Shown: positions 23,720 through 36,128 of the stretch, piece after piece
Numbering within the stretch: position 1 is the first letter of the stretch
Layout: each line of letters begins with the position of its first letter
Assembly (NCBI RefSeq): GCF_000321225.1
Contig: NW_004450478.1
Location: forward strand, 2,050,906-2,114,905
Source of the DNA: Odobenus rosmarus divergens
Lineage: Eukaryota > Chordata > Mammalia > Carnivora > Odobenidae
Reading direction: 5' to 3'
DNA: 64,000 nucleotides
The notes under the pieces: generated by a model
What the model saw: only the letters and a program-made list of their open reading frames with translations
Database searches by the model: none
What the model was told of the DNA's origin: nothing
Position numbers and translations under genes: made by a program

Positions 23720-24239
23720 CCAGGATTATTATATACTTTTTGCCAAATTTTTCACGTTCATGAAAGATATGTAAAGAAAATATTATCAGTTTATATAACA
23801 TAGTCTAACTTACATATCTAATTATCAAAAAATGTTTATGCTTATATTATGTAGTGTTATCCTATGTCACAGTAATATATTATGATCAAGTCTACTTTTG
23901 TTTTAAGTAATAGCTGGATGACATTCAATTCTTTTGTTAGATTTGACTCCTAAAAGAGATTACTCTGAAAGACAATTAACGATTTCTCTAAAATCATTTC
24001 AACACATATTTAAACTTGTTCTTGTTCACCTACAACATAACCATACATCATTATATTTTGCAATTCACCTATCCTACATGACAGCTTGAAAAATCAACAC
24101 ATCAGACAGAAGAGAGTACCCATAATTCTCAATCAAAAATCTATTTCCATAATAAAAAAAGAGCACATTCTTGGGTATATCAATAAAAACATCTAAAAAA
24201 TACATTAAACACAAGCATTATAAGAACCATAGCTGAAGG
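23720..24239. other. No gene or named repeat recognised
   Basis: AT-rich spacer. Confidence 0.5.
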
Positions 24240-24444
24240 AGCGCCTGGGTGGCTCAGTCATTAAGCGTCTGTCTTTGGCTCAGATCATGATCCCAGGGTC
24301 CTGGGATCGAGCCCCGCATCGGGCTCCCTGCTCTATGGGAAGCCTGCTTCTCCCTCTCCCACTCCCCCTGCTTGTGTTCCCTCTCTTGCTGTGTCTCTCT
24401 CTCTCTTTCAAATAAATAAATAAAATCTTAAAACAAAAAACAAC
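24240..24444 (+). mobile_element. Can-SINE
   Basis: Full element; flanks 'AGCTGAAGGA' and 'AGCTGAAGAG'. Confidence 0.94.
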
Positions 24445-25399
24445 ACAGCTGAAGAGTGTCATTTGCTCATATATGTGTATGTTTGCACTAGAGACTTCAG
24501 CACTTCCACACCATATTTACAGAGAGCAAAACTGCAACAAATGCATGTATACACAATATATGTTTCATCTAATGTCCACCTGGCTAATATTCATTAAATT
24601 AGAGCTTGATAGTTCCTTGAGGGCTAGGACAGACATCTCTCATGCTTCTTGGTACCTACCTTCCCCCCCCATCCCCAGGGTATCTAGCACAATATACACA
24701 ACAGGTGATTAATAAACACATTTAGTTGAGTTGACAAATGCTTATGCAAACTTTTTTTTCGATCGGATAGCTTTTTATCTGCTACTAGGTCTTATTTTGT
24801 GTTAACTATGTTAGAGATATATTGCAATTGAACTTATTTATGCTCCTAGTGCTAAATATTACTTTAAACATTTTTGTTCTGCCACGAAATCTCATGAAGA
24901 TAGACATAAAATAACTCAACCATTAATTAAGAACACTAGTGTTAACAAAGCAAAAAAATATATATTGTTAACGGATTTTAGTCCCATTGGGTATACCACT
25001 TAGGTACTATTTGGCTATTCACACAAAAGAGCTCTCAAACTCCAGACACCCTTGACTGAGACACTAGATCTCAGGCTCAGACATGAGAAGGGGCCAGCCA
25101 GCTCACCTCACCAAGTGGCCCACCATTAAGCTGTACTCTTCTAGTATGGCTCTGAAAAGTAGCATAGTCCCCTGCTTCCTCCCTTGGTGCTCCCAATCAT
25201 CAAAGCATCCCTATTCATTCAAATTATTTTAGTGAATATTACTAAGGAAAATTGGCAAAGTTTAATGATTTAAAATGGGAAATTTCAACATTTTCATAAT
25301 TGGATAAAAATTGTACATTCCTTAAATAGCTACACAGTAACTGCATCTACCTCAATGACTGTAGATTCTAATTTTTCTTCTCAAGGTCAGCACAGAAGT
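24445..25399. other. No gene or named repeat recognised
   Basis: AT-rich; a 79-codon frame at 24.47-24.71 kb has no recognisable domain. Confidence 0.5.
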
Positions 25400-25610
25400 C
25401 AGGTTGAAGTTCTCTTCTCCATTCTGACTCCATCCAGAGGGAGCATTCCCTAAACTTTCACCAACCTTCCCAGCCCTACTTTTGATTGGCATCGTTCCAT
25501 AAGGAAGAGTCTTCTCAGCCTGTAGGTATGTGGATGAAATCAGGACAAAACAACTGCTGCCTCGTTTCAAGTAAAACCACATTTCTTCCAGTTTGTACAT
25601 ACATTGATTT
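25400..25610 (+). repeat. Unnamed repeat unit, copy B
   Basis: Pairs with 22165-22370 in the same orientation. Likeness may extend beyond one or both edges but is not clear by eye; an AATAAAA at about 25658 follows the unit. Confidence 0.7.
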
Positions 25611-26929
25611 CTGTGCCCTCTGCCCAGAAGAGGCCTCTTTACAGGCATCTCTTCAGAATAAAACTCTATAAAAGTGAGCATGACCTTCAGCTCATAATCT
25701 TGCATCTATTAATTTATCCTCAGGAGTGAAAATTTTACAGGAGATAACTTTATGCATTCAGACTTATACTCCAACAGTACTCATAATAGGAAAAATTGGA
25801 AGAAGTCAATTAATTATGGGGAAATTTTTAATAAAATTATGATTTAGTCATTTAATGAAATATCAAGCAAACATTATAGCTATGAATATTAGATTGTAAC
25901 GTATAAAAATCTGCTGCCTCTGATTCAATAAGGCATCTGTGCAGTGAGGAACTTCTAAAACAGATGTCAGTCCCAGAATTATGGCACTTTGCTGCTATCA
26001 GCACCAGTGTAAAGGGCAAGACCACACTCACTTCCAAAGAGGTCTCCCTCAGGTTATCTGATAGTGTAATTCTAGCTTTGAGTGAATCTGAGAAATGTAG
26101 TTTTCAGCTTTCCAGCTTCTGCATGCTACAAGGGGCTAGAATACATGCTTGGGAGGTAACCCACAGGATCCATTGCTCTTGTGAGGAAATCAACAATTGC
26201 TTTTCTCCCGCACAGTTATTCAGCTGAGGAGGAGCCAACGAGGCACAGGTATAGCATCAATGGGCACTTTTTAGAAAGCATAATTTCTAGAACTAGCATG
26301 TTCAGGAAAAATATTTATCATTACTTTAATAAAACAATGTTTAATAATAGAATGTTTGCCAGTGACTAATATATTCTAAAGTCCGTTCAAGTGAATGAAA
26401 TCAGAAATGATAGAATTGACAGCTTACTATTGTAGAAAGAGGACTAAGGGATCAACAGATTCCTGTTTCAGTTCTGGTTTTATTACCAACTAAATTACTT
26501 AGTAACTTAGTCATTTAAGTGAATAACTAGTTACTTATATGAGATCTAAGAGTAATATCAGTTTATTGAAATATAGAGGAGGGGGTTTCTAAGTTTCTTT
26601 CCTACTCCTAAAAAGTGTTAAATTTCACCATTATTATTATCATAATCATCTAAGCTATTGACTTCTCACGTAAATTTTAGCTTATTTGGTGTTATTTTTA
26701 TGAAAAAGGGCAGCCACTTGTGCCATATACACCATATGTGCATAGTTACTCTTTTTCTATAATGATGATAGTCCTTGGAAAGTTAGATTGTATAAACTTT
26801 AGAGTATTCCATGTAATTGTCTTTTTCCCCCCAAAAAAATGTTTATGCTGTGCTGGAAATTCTTTGGTATCTTATAATTGTTCATTACTGATGGGACACT
26901 TATCTTTCTTCCTTGGATAAAAAAAGCTA
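25611..26929. other. No gene recognised; faint MIR-like patch
   Basis: 26430-26560 weakly recalls the + strand MIR ('GGTTTTATTACCAACTAAATTAC') but is too diverged to call. Overlapping 87- and 62-codon frames at 25.96-26.37 kb show no domain. Confidence 0.4.
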
Positions 26930-27200
26930 CTATTTATTGAGTATATGCTATACCAGACACTGTGTTAGGTAGTCCTAAAATGCAACCCTTGCACTGTAGA
27001 AAGCATTAAACAATTATACCAGTAGGATTTCCATGGAATTTTTAGATTTACAAAAGACATTCACAAACTTTATCTCACTGAGTCCTCATAAGAATCCTGT
27101 AAGATATAAAATTTTTTACCAAAGAAGCAACTGAGGTTTAGATAAGTAATCTGTCCAAGGTCACATAGCAAGCAAATGGCAAAGTCCTGATGGGTCTCTG
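26930..27200 (-). repeat. MIR SINE
   Basis: 'TTATTGAGTATATGCTATACCAG', 'CTCACTGAGTCCTCATAAGAATCCTG', 'AAGCAACTGAGGTTTAGATAAGTAA' and 'CAAGGTCACATAGCAAG' follow reversed MIR order, with an insertion-like stretch near 26990-27060. Confidence 0.8.
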
Positions 27201-27876
27201 TACCTCAAAACCCACAACAGGCTTTAACTATAACCTCTTGGCTACTGCACATGAAGAAAAACCTTCATTAAATGACACTACTCTGCTAGAGTTCATTTTT
27301 CCCTTTTGCTTTGGGCAAGATGGCTCAATTCCAGGCAAAGCCGGCACTTGCCTCCATTATGTTTCTTTCCTGATTGGCGGCCTACAAAATGTAGTCATCA
27401 CCTTTGACAAAGATTGAAGCTTCACCTTGCTAAGTAAGCACCCTAGATCAATTTAAGGCAGTACAGTACAATGTTACTTTATTTTATTTTACTATGATTG
27501 AATTAGAAAGTTCTAACCCGTTCAAATTTTTATAAAAAATGATATTGTAAAATATTGTCAAGAGGCATGTGCAAGATATATAGAATGAGGAAAACTTTCT
27601 TCAACCAACATCACACTTGCAGTAAGCTTGTAAGATCAAAAAAGAAGGGTGAAAATTAACTCCAGGTACTAGGCACAGAAGCAATGGAGTTGTCTCTTGC
27701 ATAATCTTGTCACTGAGGAAAATCTAGCAGTATCACTGTCAGAAGGGGAAAAAAATTGAAAAAATAAGAAACCCTAGTGTGTAAAAATTAATAGATCAAT
27801 AACCTATTTTCCATCATCTAGAGAAATACACTCACATTTGAATTTACTTCATAACAATAGAATAATATAAAAGAGG
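27201..27876. other. No gene or named repeat recognised
   Basis: A 75-codon + strand frame (27190-27417) reads somewhat evenly but has no recognisable domain or splice context. Confidence 0.45.
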
Positions 27877-28059
27877 GGCGCCTGGGTGGCTCAGTCGGTT
27901 GAGCGTGCCTTCGGCTCAGTTCATGATCCCGGGATCCTGGGATTGAGTCCCAAGTCGGGCTTCCTGCTTAGTGGGGAGTCTGCTTCTCCCTCTATACTTC
28001 CCCTCTACTTGTGATCTCTCTCTATCAAATAAATAAATAAAATCTTTAAAAAAAAAGAA
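27877..28059 (+). mobile_element. Can-SINE
   Basis: Head GGGGCGCCTGGGTGGCTCAG; flanks 'AATATAAAAGAG' and 'AATATAAAAGAAC'. Confidence 0.94.
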
Positions 28060-29660
28060 CAATATAAAAGAACAATGACAACGAATAAAAATTATTATTG
28101 CTAGAAATAGATACAGTCCCAGGGTGAGTTCCTTAAATGGAATCAGGGAGTGTTAAAAAGGGAAATGATTTACAGTTATGATACCATTTAACCTTATCTC
28201 CTGAGAATTTATGATATATGTGTATATGTTGAAGGGATTAGAATAGTATTAAAGTTGTCTTAAGCCATTAAATATTTAAAAGGTAAGAAAAGAAAAACGA
28301 AATACTTCAAAATACAATAAGTATGATCTATTTGATTTGATTGAAAGTCTTATACAAGGATTTTTCCTACAAGTCCTAATTCAATACTTCCACTCTTTAA
28401 CACACAGAATCATACGTTATGAAATACACCTAATCCAATCTTCATTTAGGATGATATATGCATTCTTAGCCCCAGATAAATCGCATTTGAAGATCTGCAT
28501 AAGTTTGTGAGAGCACAAAAACAAAAAATCTGTCCCTACTTTTATGTTTAAGGCCAAAGATATGAGATAATCAAAAGGCACAGGTGAAAGATACCCAAAC
28601 AAAATAACTATCAACAGCTTGATTACTCAGAACAACTCTATAATTTAACTTAGGGAAGAAAAGACTTCTTAGGAAAGAAATAATAACCAGTTCAGTATGT
28701 AATAGGATATTGAGTGGCATTTTCCCTGTCATCTCAGAATTTTAGCTAACGTGCAAAGCCCAAAATTAAATGCAAAATTCTAAAACAAAACAAAAAAATT
28801 AGAATGAGACCCTTAACACCAATTTTCTAATAGGATATAGAAACAGGTCTGCAACCACCAACTGGGGAATGGTGGAGAGTGCTCAATTCTCTAAGAAATG
28901 TCCTGTTTGTGCTAAGAGGGTTTTCTTTCTTTGTACTATCCTCCCCCACCCCCAAGTCAAGTGATTAGAATTGGGAGGATGATTATAACTGAATTGTTCA
29001 TAAAGATGTGTGGTGCCATTCCAAGTAAAGATGTTAAATATGGTCAACTAAACATATATCTTTATCCTAATCCTTATAAAAACCCTACTTAAACAACAGT
29101 TTACAGAATTTTTTTAAAGGAATGATACCATGAGAACAAAGAAAATAGGAGAAAAAAACAATTGCAAAAGCAGATAAATTGAGAAAAATCAGAATTTGAA
29201 AATCAGAATGAATGTTAATGGATCTACCAGCCCTGAGAGAGCTGTATTCTAAACTGGCAGTGATGAAAGCCAATAAGCAACCCAACTTGCATTGCTGATC
29301 CCTGAAAACACTCCAGTAGTTGGAAGCACCAGACGCTTTGGAAGTAAAGGAAAAGATGGTTTTTAAAATAGCAGATTGGTTGAAAGTCTGTTTAAGAAGT
29401 TAGAATCTTAGATCCCCTCACTTACTTCATATATTCAGGTTACTCTTTCTTCTCCAACCTGGTAGAAAATGGGAGGTTTTGGTCTCTAGAGAGGATAAAA
29501 TAGATGGTAGAATGCAGCATTCATGAAACAATTACAGGATGCTACTTTTAAAGTATATTTAGAAACCAAAAAGAGCCCTTGAGAATTAAAAATATGGTAA
29601 GAGAAACAATAAACTCAATAGGCGAGTTGGAAGTGAGCTGAGATCTCCCTGAAAACAAAA
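28060..29660. other. No gene or named repeat recognised
   Basis: AT-rich, single-copy-looking. Confidence 0.5.
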
Positions 29661-29664
29661 TCTC

Positions 29665-29730
29665 TCAAGAAAGGAAAGAAAGAAGGAGGGAAGGAAGGAA
29701 GGAGGGAGGGAGGGAGGGGAGAGAGAAAAT
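29665..29730. repeat. (GGAAG)/(GGAG)n polypurine microsatellite
   Basis: Pure purine run on the + strand. Confidence 0.85.
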
Positions 29731-29747
29731 AAAATTTAGAGATTACC

Positions 29748-30112
29748 TTAGTCTGTTTGGACTGCTATAACAAATACCACAGACTGGAAGGCTTATAAGC
29801 AACAGAAATTTAATTCCCATGATTCTAGAGGCTGGAAAGTCCAAGATCAGGGCACTGGCAGGTTCAGTGTGTACTGAGGACTAGCATCCTGGTTCACAGA
29901 ACAACCTTCTTCTCACTGTAACTTCACAAGGGGAAACAGGGTGCTCTGGACTCTTCAACACCTTAAAAGGGCACCATTTCCATCCATGAAGGCTCTACCG
30001 TCATGACCTAATCATCTCCTAAAGGCTCCACCTCCAAATACCATCACACTGGGGATTAGGTTATAACATGAGTTTTGGGGCAGACACAAATATTCAATCT
30101 ATAACAGACTGT
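29748..30112 (-). mobile_element. ERVL-MaLR LTR (MLT1/MST-like)
   Basis: On the + strand it reads 'CTTAGTCTGTTTGGACTGC', 'TATAACAAATACCACAGACTGG', then 'CATGACCTAATCATCTCCTAA', and ends 'CAATCTATAACA': the reverse complement of a common MaLR-type LTR beginning TGTTATAGATTG. Confidence 0.7.
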
Positions 30113-30309
30113 CAGTCTAGGAGATTCAATATTCAAATAATGAGAATTCAGAAGAATGGAAGAAAATGGAAGGGAGGAAATCATCAGAAATACTTCAAAT
30201 ATTTTACATACAGAAGAATAAAAATTTGCAAATTATAATATCTGAGTGCCAAGACAATAGACCCAAAAGAGATCCACACCAAGAGAAGACACATTATTTT
30301 CCAATTCAA

Positions 30310-30495
30310 AAAGAAGAGAAGAGAAGAGAAGAGAAGAGGAAGGAAGGAAGGAAGGAAGGAAGGAAGGAAGGAAGGAGGGAAGGAGGGAAGGAGGGAAGAA
30401 AGGAAAGGAAAGGAAAGGAAAGGAAAGGAAAGGAAAGGAAAGGAAAAGAAAGAAAGAAAGAAAGAAAGAGAAAGAAAGAGAAAAAGAGAAAGAAA

Positions 30496-30547
<52 letters not shown>

Positions 30548-30575
30548 AAAAAAGAAAGAACGAACGAAAGAAAAC
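30310..30575. repeat. 265-bp polypurine tract, compound microsatellite
   Basis: Ordered blocks on the + strand: (AAGAG)n, (GGAA)n, (GGAAAG)/(GGAAA)n, then (GAAA)n, with almost no pyrimidines for about 260 bases. It makes an artificial Lys/Arg/Glu-rich open frame (30166-30621), not a gene. Long mirror-like homopurine runs can adopt triplex DNA. Confidence 0.95.
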
Positions 30576-32420
30576 GATCAGAAAGGCTCTAAACTTTGGG
30601 AGAGATGGGGATAGGGTATAGAGATCACTTTAAAAAAAATGAATGGCTTTGGTAGCCTGTCATCAACACTGTTGAAGGCTGGAAGAAAATAGAGCAATTA
30701 CTTGAAAATTCTGAGCAAAAATTATTTTCAGTTCGACTCCCAAACAAAATAAATTCAAGACAAGGGTAGAGATGTTTTTAGATAGACAAAATCCTCAAAA
30801 TTTGCCTCCTGAACACACTTTCTCAGTAGTGGACACTGGAAAGATGGATCCCCGCCATCCCCCCACCCCCGGATAATTCAAGATAATCTCTCATTTAAAG
30901 TCAGTTGGGATCAGCAACCTTGATTCGATCTGCAACTTTAATTGCCCTTTGTCATGTAACATGACATATTCATAGATTCCAGGGATTTGAATGTGGAAAT
31001 CCTTGGAGGACCATCTATTCTTATCATCATTTAACATACCTAGGGACAGAAGGGACAATTCAGAAGGTAAATGGACTTCAGCTATCTTGCTAGTACTTCA
31101 CCTGAGAGAGATTCCCACTGATGAACAGTAAGGTAACCAGCCACAAACGTAGACCAACGGGTTGTGGGCTTTCAAGGGGAAAAGCAGAGACAACTCTAGA
31201 CCATGCACAAAAGAAAATTTTGTAGTGGAGAAGCTCAAAACAATCCATATATTTGCCTAACCATCAAGAGTTAGACTGAATATTCTCTATAAAGCATAGA
31301 TAGCCAATCAATGACAGTCAGAAAAGTGACAAAAACAAAAACAAAACAAAATGGTAAGAAGAGGATTGTGTCATCACACAGACAAATGCAGAGAGATTTG
31401 CCACTTTTCTTTGATCTGTATCCCAAGCCCAGAGGATTCAGAACTTTTACAAAATTTAGGAGTAAGAATCCTGTAAGAAGAACATATAACCACCAAGTTA
31501 CTCAACTTTATCTCTGGAGAAGAACAGCTTTGAATTCATACAGTATTGATGCTGTAGACTTGATTGGAATTTTAATAAACAAAAGTGCCTGGAAAATTTA
31601 CAGACTCTGACAATGATGCAATAAGAGATGGAAAAAGTAATTTATAGCATAGTAACTATTGAGGACAGTTGGTGAAAAAAAATTTAAGTTTCTTATATTT
31701 TTACCTCTGAGTCTATATTCTTCAACAACCTGTTACAAGTATACGAAAATCTGGAAAGCCAATTCAGTTTATATGTCACTTAGATTACATTAGCTCTGGG
31801 TAGTACAACAGAGAGGAACACGATGCCCCTCAAGTGAGATGAAGGACCATGTTCTTTCCTCAGGCTCTTATTTCCAGGAGCAGTTCTCTTTAAAACTATA
31901 TTCTCACTGTAAAATGAAAAAAAATTGGGCTCAAGTTTAAAGTGGTAAAATCATTTTTCATTTTCTAAGCAGTGATAGAATGACTAGTGCTGTTATAAAT
32001 ACAAGCAAGAGTTCATGCCTTCAAGATATTAAAGTATATAAATGGAATCAACATTTTTCATTTCAAAGGTAAAAAAAGGTAGGAAAGAATCAGAGAAGTG
32101 ATTTGCTTTTGTAATACAAACTATTTGCTCTGCTGTCATATTCAGTCTCTTTACTCTTATTCATCCACCTCTTCAACCTCCTACAAAAGCCTTCAGGGAT
32201 GGAGCAACATCTCAAAGAGTGATGGAGGGTATATAACATTTAGTGAGCTGTTTCAACTTTAGCAGTGGAGATTTACATGTTTTCCCCCTGAAAGACTATA
32301 GAATAATTTTTAACATTCAGAGCCTAAGATAGAAAAAACAATTATCAAGCCATTATGCAATCATAAAACAGTATACTCTATCGATTTTCTCTTTCTATGT
32401 TATACTCTCCATTCTCTTTC
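30576..32420. other. No gene or named repeat recognised
   Basis: A 99-codon + strand frame at 31311-31610 (Lys- and Arg-rich, no domain) is not called. Confidence 0.5.
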
Positions 32421-32424
32421 TCTT

Positions 32425-32812
32425 TTTCAATTTTTGCTCTGTGTAGGAGACACCTCTGTTATTCACCCTTGTTTGTTTCTCTTTTCCTTCTAGGCACATT
32501 GGAGAGCCAATGGACTGGAAGTGAAGTGATACATGTCATGTCTGTATGGAGATATTTAAGTTGACAGTGCAAGACCCACCACACTCTCTTTCCCTGAAAT
32601 TGTGAAAATGCATGTTGAGAAGGAGTTGCCAAAACCTCAGAGCACCCTGGATTGTCAAACAATGACATTCAAGGCAGATACCCTGGAGAGTCACTTGAAC
32701 CCTAAACTGGCCTCAAGTGAGCAAGAAATAAATTTTTGTCTGGTCACGGAGAGTTTAATTTTTTATTGTTGTTACTGTAGTATAACCTAGCCTATCCTGA
32801 CTGATAACACTC
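32425..32812 (+). mobile_element. ERVL-MaLR LTR (MLT1 type), diverged
   Basis: 'TTGGAGAGCCAATGGACTGGAAGTG', 'GAGCAAGAAATAAATTTTTGTC' and the end 'TATAACCTAGCCTATCCTGAC..TGATAACA' match the 3' half of MLT1-like LTRs. Confidence 0.65.
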
Positions 32813-33630
32813 ACTATGCATAACCTATTTCTCCATTTTGATTTTCATTTTAGGCATTTTAGGTGGTAACAAGGTTTGAGGGAGGCACATGCCACACAGT
32901 AGCATGAATACCCAATCACCCAATCATCACGTTTATGAACTACAAAAGGATCTACCCATAGGCCTTTCTTCACGTTACTAAATGTGCTTGATCAATCCTC
33001 AAATTTAAGTTTGTCAAACATACATATATGAAGAGGGATAGGCATAAACACGATGAAGAACCAGTTTCTTTGGAATATAAAACTAGCAGGAATCTTGTTG
33101 ATTCAGTTTGGACCACAAGTCCTCACTGGGTGATATAGTAAGTATTTCGCTACCGTTTCTTGAGAAAGATGCCTTCCTATGACTGACAATTCAAGGTACG
33201 TTTATGGAAAAAGCACACCCACTGGAACCAGAGAAACTCAGTTTTTTATTCAATTCCACTACCACAAGTTCTTTGATTCTGAATAATGATAAATTCTTGC
33301 AGCCTTGGCAAACATCTGCAAAATGGGGGAATGATATATCTAATTTGTGGGGTTTGGGAGTGATTAAAGATAATGCAGGCCAGAATATTTAGCAGAGTTA
33401 ATAGTCAAGAGGATAAATATTACTGTCATTATCTGTTTTCTTCTAAGATTTTTGGAAATCTACCAGGTGCTAGGGACCTCAGGGAAGAAAACAAGGTTCC
33501 TAATGATATCCCCTTGTTCTCTAGTTTTGATGTCTCCTTCTGTTCAACTCTCCTATGTTGATTTCCCAAATCTTTGCAGGGATTAGTTCCAAATATATCT
33601 ACTTAGGTAACTGAAGAGAAACACAAGCCA
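32813..33630. other. No gene or named repeat recognised
   Basis: Two overlapping 62-codon frames at 33.2-33.56 kb are not convincing. Confidence 0.5.
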
Positions 33631-33633
33631 GTA

Positions 33634-34086
33634 CAGCAGTCCCCCCTTATCTGTGGGGGATACAGTAGAAGGCCCCTGGTGTGTGCCTGGATAGTGCTGC
33701 ACCCTATATATACTATGCTTTTTCCTATATATATACACCTATGATAAAGTTTATTTTATAAATTAGGCACAGTAAGAGAGTAACAACAAGTAATAATAAA
33801 ATAGAACAATAATAACAGACTGTAATAAAAGTTATGTGAATGTGGTCTCGCTCTCTTAAAATATCTTATTGTGCTGTACTCACCCTTCTTCCCGTGATGA
33901 AACGAGACGATAGAACGCCTCCTCGAGACTAAGCGAGGTAATGACGTAGCATTCTGACGTAAAGTTAGGCTTCTTTTGACGTTCTGCCGATTCGTCAGGA
34001 GGATCATCCATCTGCCTCTGCACCACGGCTGATGGCTGGGAACTGAAACTGCAGAAAGAGAAACTTCAGTTGGAGGGGAGTTACGG
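33634..34086. mobile_element. MER2 DNA transposon (Tigger-derived)
   Basis: Starts after TA with 'CAGCAGTCCCCCCTTATCTG', carries the MER2 middle ('CCCTATATATACTATGCTTTT', 'AATTAGGCACAGTAAGAGAG', 'AAAAGTTATGTGAATGTGGTC') and ends with a diverged inverted copy of the start next to TA. Non-autonomous, no transposase. Its right half keeps an unusual number of CpGs (33894-34000). Confidence 0.88.
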
Positions 34087-34120
34087 TATTCTTCTCCGGC
34101 TAATAATAGTTTTCTTTTCT

Positions 34121-34327
34121 TTTTTTTTTTTTTAAGATTTCATTTATTTATTTATTTGAGCGAGAGAAAGAGAGATCACGAGCGGGGGCGCGGTGGGGGG
34201 AGGATAAAGGGAGAAGCAGACTCCCCATGGAGCAGGGACCCCAACCCAGAACTCGATCCCAGGACCTTGGAATCATGACCTGAGCTGAACGCAGAGACAC
34301 TCAACCGACTGAGCCACCCAGGTGCCC
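34121..34327 (-). mobile_element. Can-SINE
   Basis: Reversed element; flanks TAATAATAGTTTTCTTT and TAATAATAGTCTTCTTT. Confidence 0.95.
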
Positions 34328-34537
34328 TAATAATAGTCTTCTTTGGGCAAACAGAATTCCTGAAATGGCATGTATTTCTCACACCACACGTTTTGTTCAT
34401 GTTATTCACATTTGACTTGGGGCAAGCTTTGTAGAGTGTACTATGTATCAGGAAAGCAAGGTGGGAACATGTTTCCAACCATGTAAGGCACCAGTCTGAG
34501 TTTGGGAAGGGATTACTTGGCATAGAATCTCTTGATT

Positions 34538-34780
34538 GTATTCAGGGAGAGGCAGTGTAGATTAATAATTAAGTATATGGGTTCATGCCCGAGGTCTGCC
34601 ACTTATAATCTATGTGATTGGACAAATAATTTTGCCTCAGTTTTTTAATGAGATTGGGAAAATGGTAATGTTACACACATCATTTGCTGGAGGATTAAAC
34701 AGTTTTATATACAGCACCTTTAGAATAATGCTTGGTACCCAATAGGTACTATGTTAGTGTTAGTATAATCACTATTGTGC
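34538..34780 (+). repeat. MIR SINE, nearly full length
   Basis: 'GCAGTGTAGATTAATAATTAAG', 'GAGGTCTGCCACTTATAATCTATG', 'TTTTGCCTCAG', then 'AATAATGCTTGGTACCCAATAGG': MIR order on the + strand. Confidence 0.85.
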
Positions 34781-36128
34781 TAGAAGGAGTTTCAGTAGAG
34801 GGTTGATCATAGTTTCCTACAACTTTGATTTATGTTTACACCAGCTTCTGAACTGTACATTATCTGTTTGAGTTATATCCTTTCTTATGAGAGTAATGAG
34901 AGAATCCTCTAGGGCTATGGGCCTCCTCAGCTTCTCTTCCTATTTCAAAGAACAGAAGAAGCTGTCCAGAAATAATGCAAGTAAAAGTGGATGCCAAACT
35001 ATCGGGCATGGCCAATCGCAAATGCCAGGGTTTTGCAACAGCCCAGAAATACAGATATTTCTTAACTCTTCAAACTTAAAATAACTAAAGGCCAAATACT
35101 GCTACTGGAAACATCAGGGAAAATTTGAAGTTCCCAGGCCTGGCTGGACTTTTTTGCCTGAATGGAATCAGCAGAGGAGGAGTTAATTGTGAAGGAGGAG
35201 GAGAGAATAAGATTATAATAGGCTAGGAACGCACTGGAGATTTGTTCTAGGCCTTCTAGCCACGCTGTCAGTTGAAGAACAAAAACTACCATGTAAGTTC
35301 TAAGTCAAGGCAAATATGTTTTGCGTAGTCTAAGTCTGTCATCAAGGAGAGGGGATGCCTCCTTAGTCTGAGGGTCTAGGTTAGTGACCAGTAACTGACA
35401 AGGGAACATCAAGGAGCTCTCTGGAGCCTTGTTATAAGCAGGCATGAGAAGTAGCTGATAGAACTGACCCAAGAGCTGCCCTTCTTCAATAAATTAGTTC
35501 GCATACTTAAACATTTATTAATCCCTGAATATATGCCAGGCCCACTGATTATGTGAAGAAACAATGATAGAAACAGAATGGAATTTAAGAGCAAGCTGTG
35601 GAACTTAGGGACTGATTAGATTTGAGTGGTGGGGAAGAACAGCTAGGGAGACTTTTTAGGTTTTGAGGATTCTAGAAAATACCATTTTGGGAGGAATGAT
35701 GAGTTTTTAGTTTGGGGTGCACTGTAATTGCAAGGCTATTAGAATGGGATTTTTTACCTTTTAAAGACCACTATAAATGGAATAAGGAAGGCAGAAACCT
35801 AATGTTAGTGCTTCAAGAGAAATTGGAAGGTAAGGAAATGGAGATAATGATTATGGTCTATTCTTATAAGACAATCGTGAAGGAAGACACACCTGGTACT
35901 ATAATTATATAATGAGACATGCGGTAAAGAGAATTTTTTTTTTAAACTGGAAAAAAAATAGTTTAATAGCCTGATGAAGAGAATAAATTGGGAGAGAGAG
36001 ATTCAAAGAAATGATGGATCATTGGCTCCAGAAGAGTTGGGATTCAGATCAAGTTTATAAAGAGAAGGAAAATCTCATTATTTGGGATTAGAGGAAAGCA
36101 AAATCTCTTTCTTCAAGGGAATGGAAAA
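34781..36128. other. No gene or named repeat recognised
   Basis: Single-copy-looking; frames up to 76 codons overlap on both strands with no domain. Confidence 0.5.

Noticed and set aside
30440..30560. Regularly spaced repeats recalling an array
   Set aside because: Simple GAAA microsatellite in a mammalian genome, without spacers; not a CRISPR array.
30166..30621. 151-codon Lys/Glu/Arg-rich open frame
   Set aside because: It is a translation of the polypurine microsatellite; no stop can occur in most of it because it lacks T.
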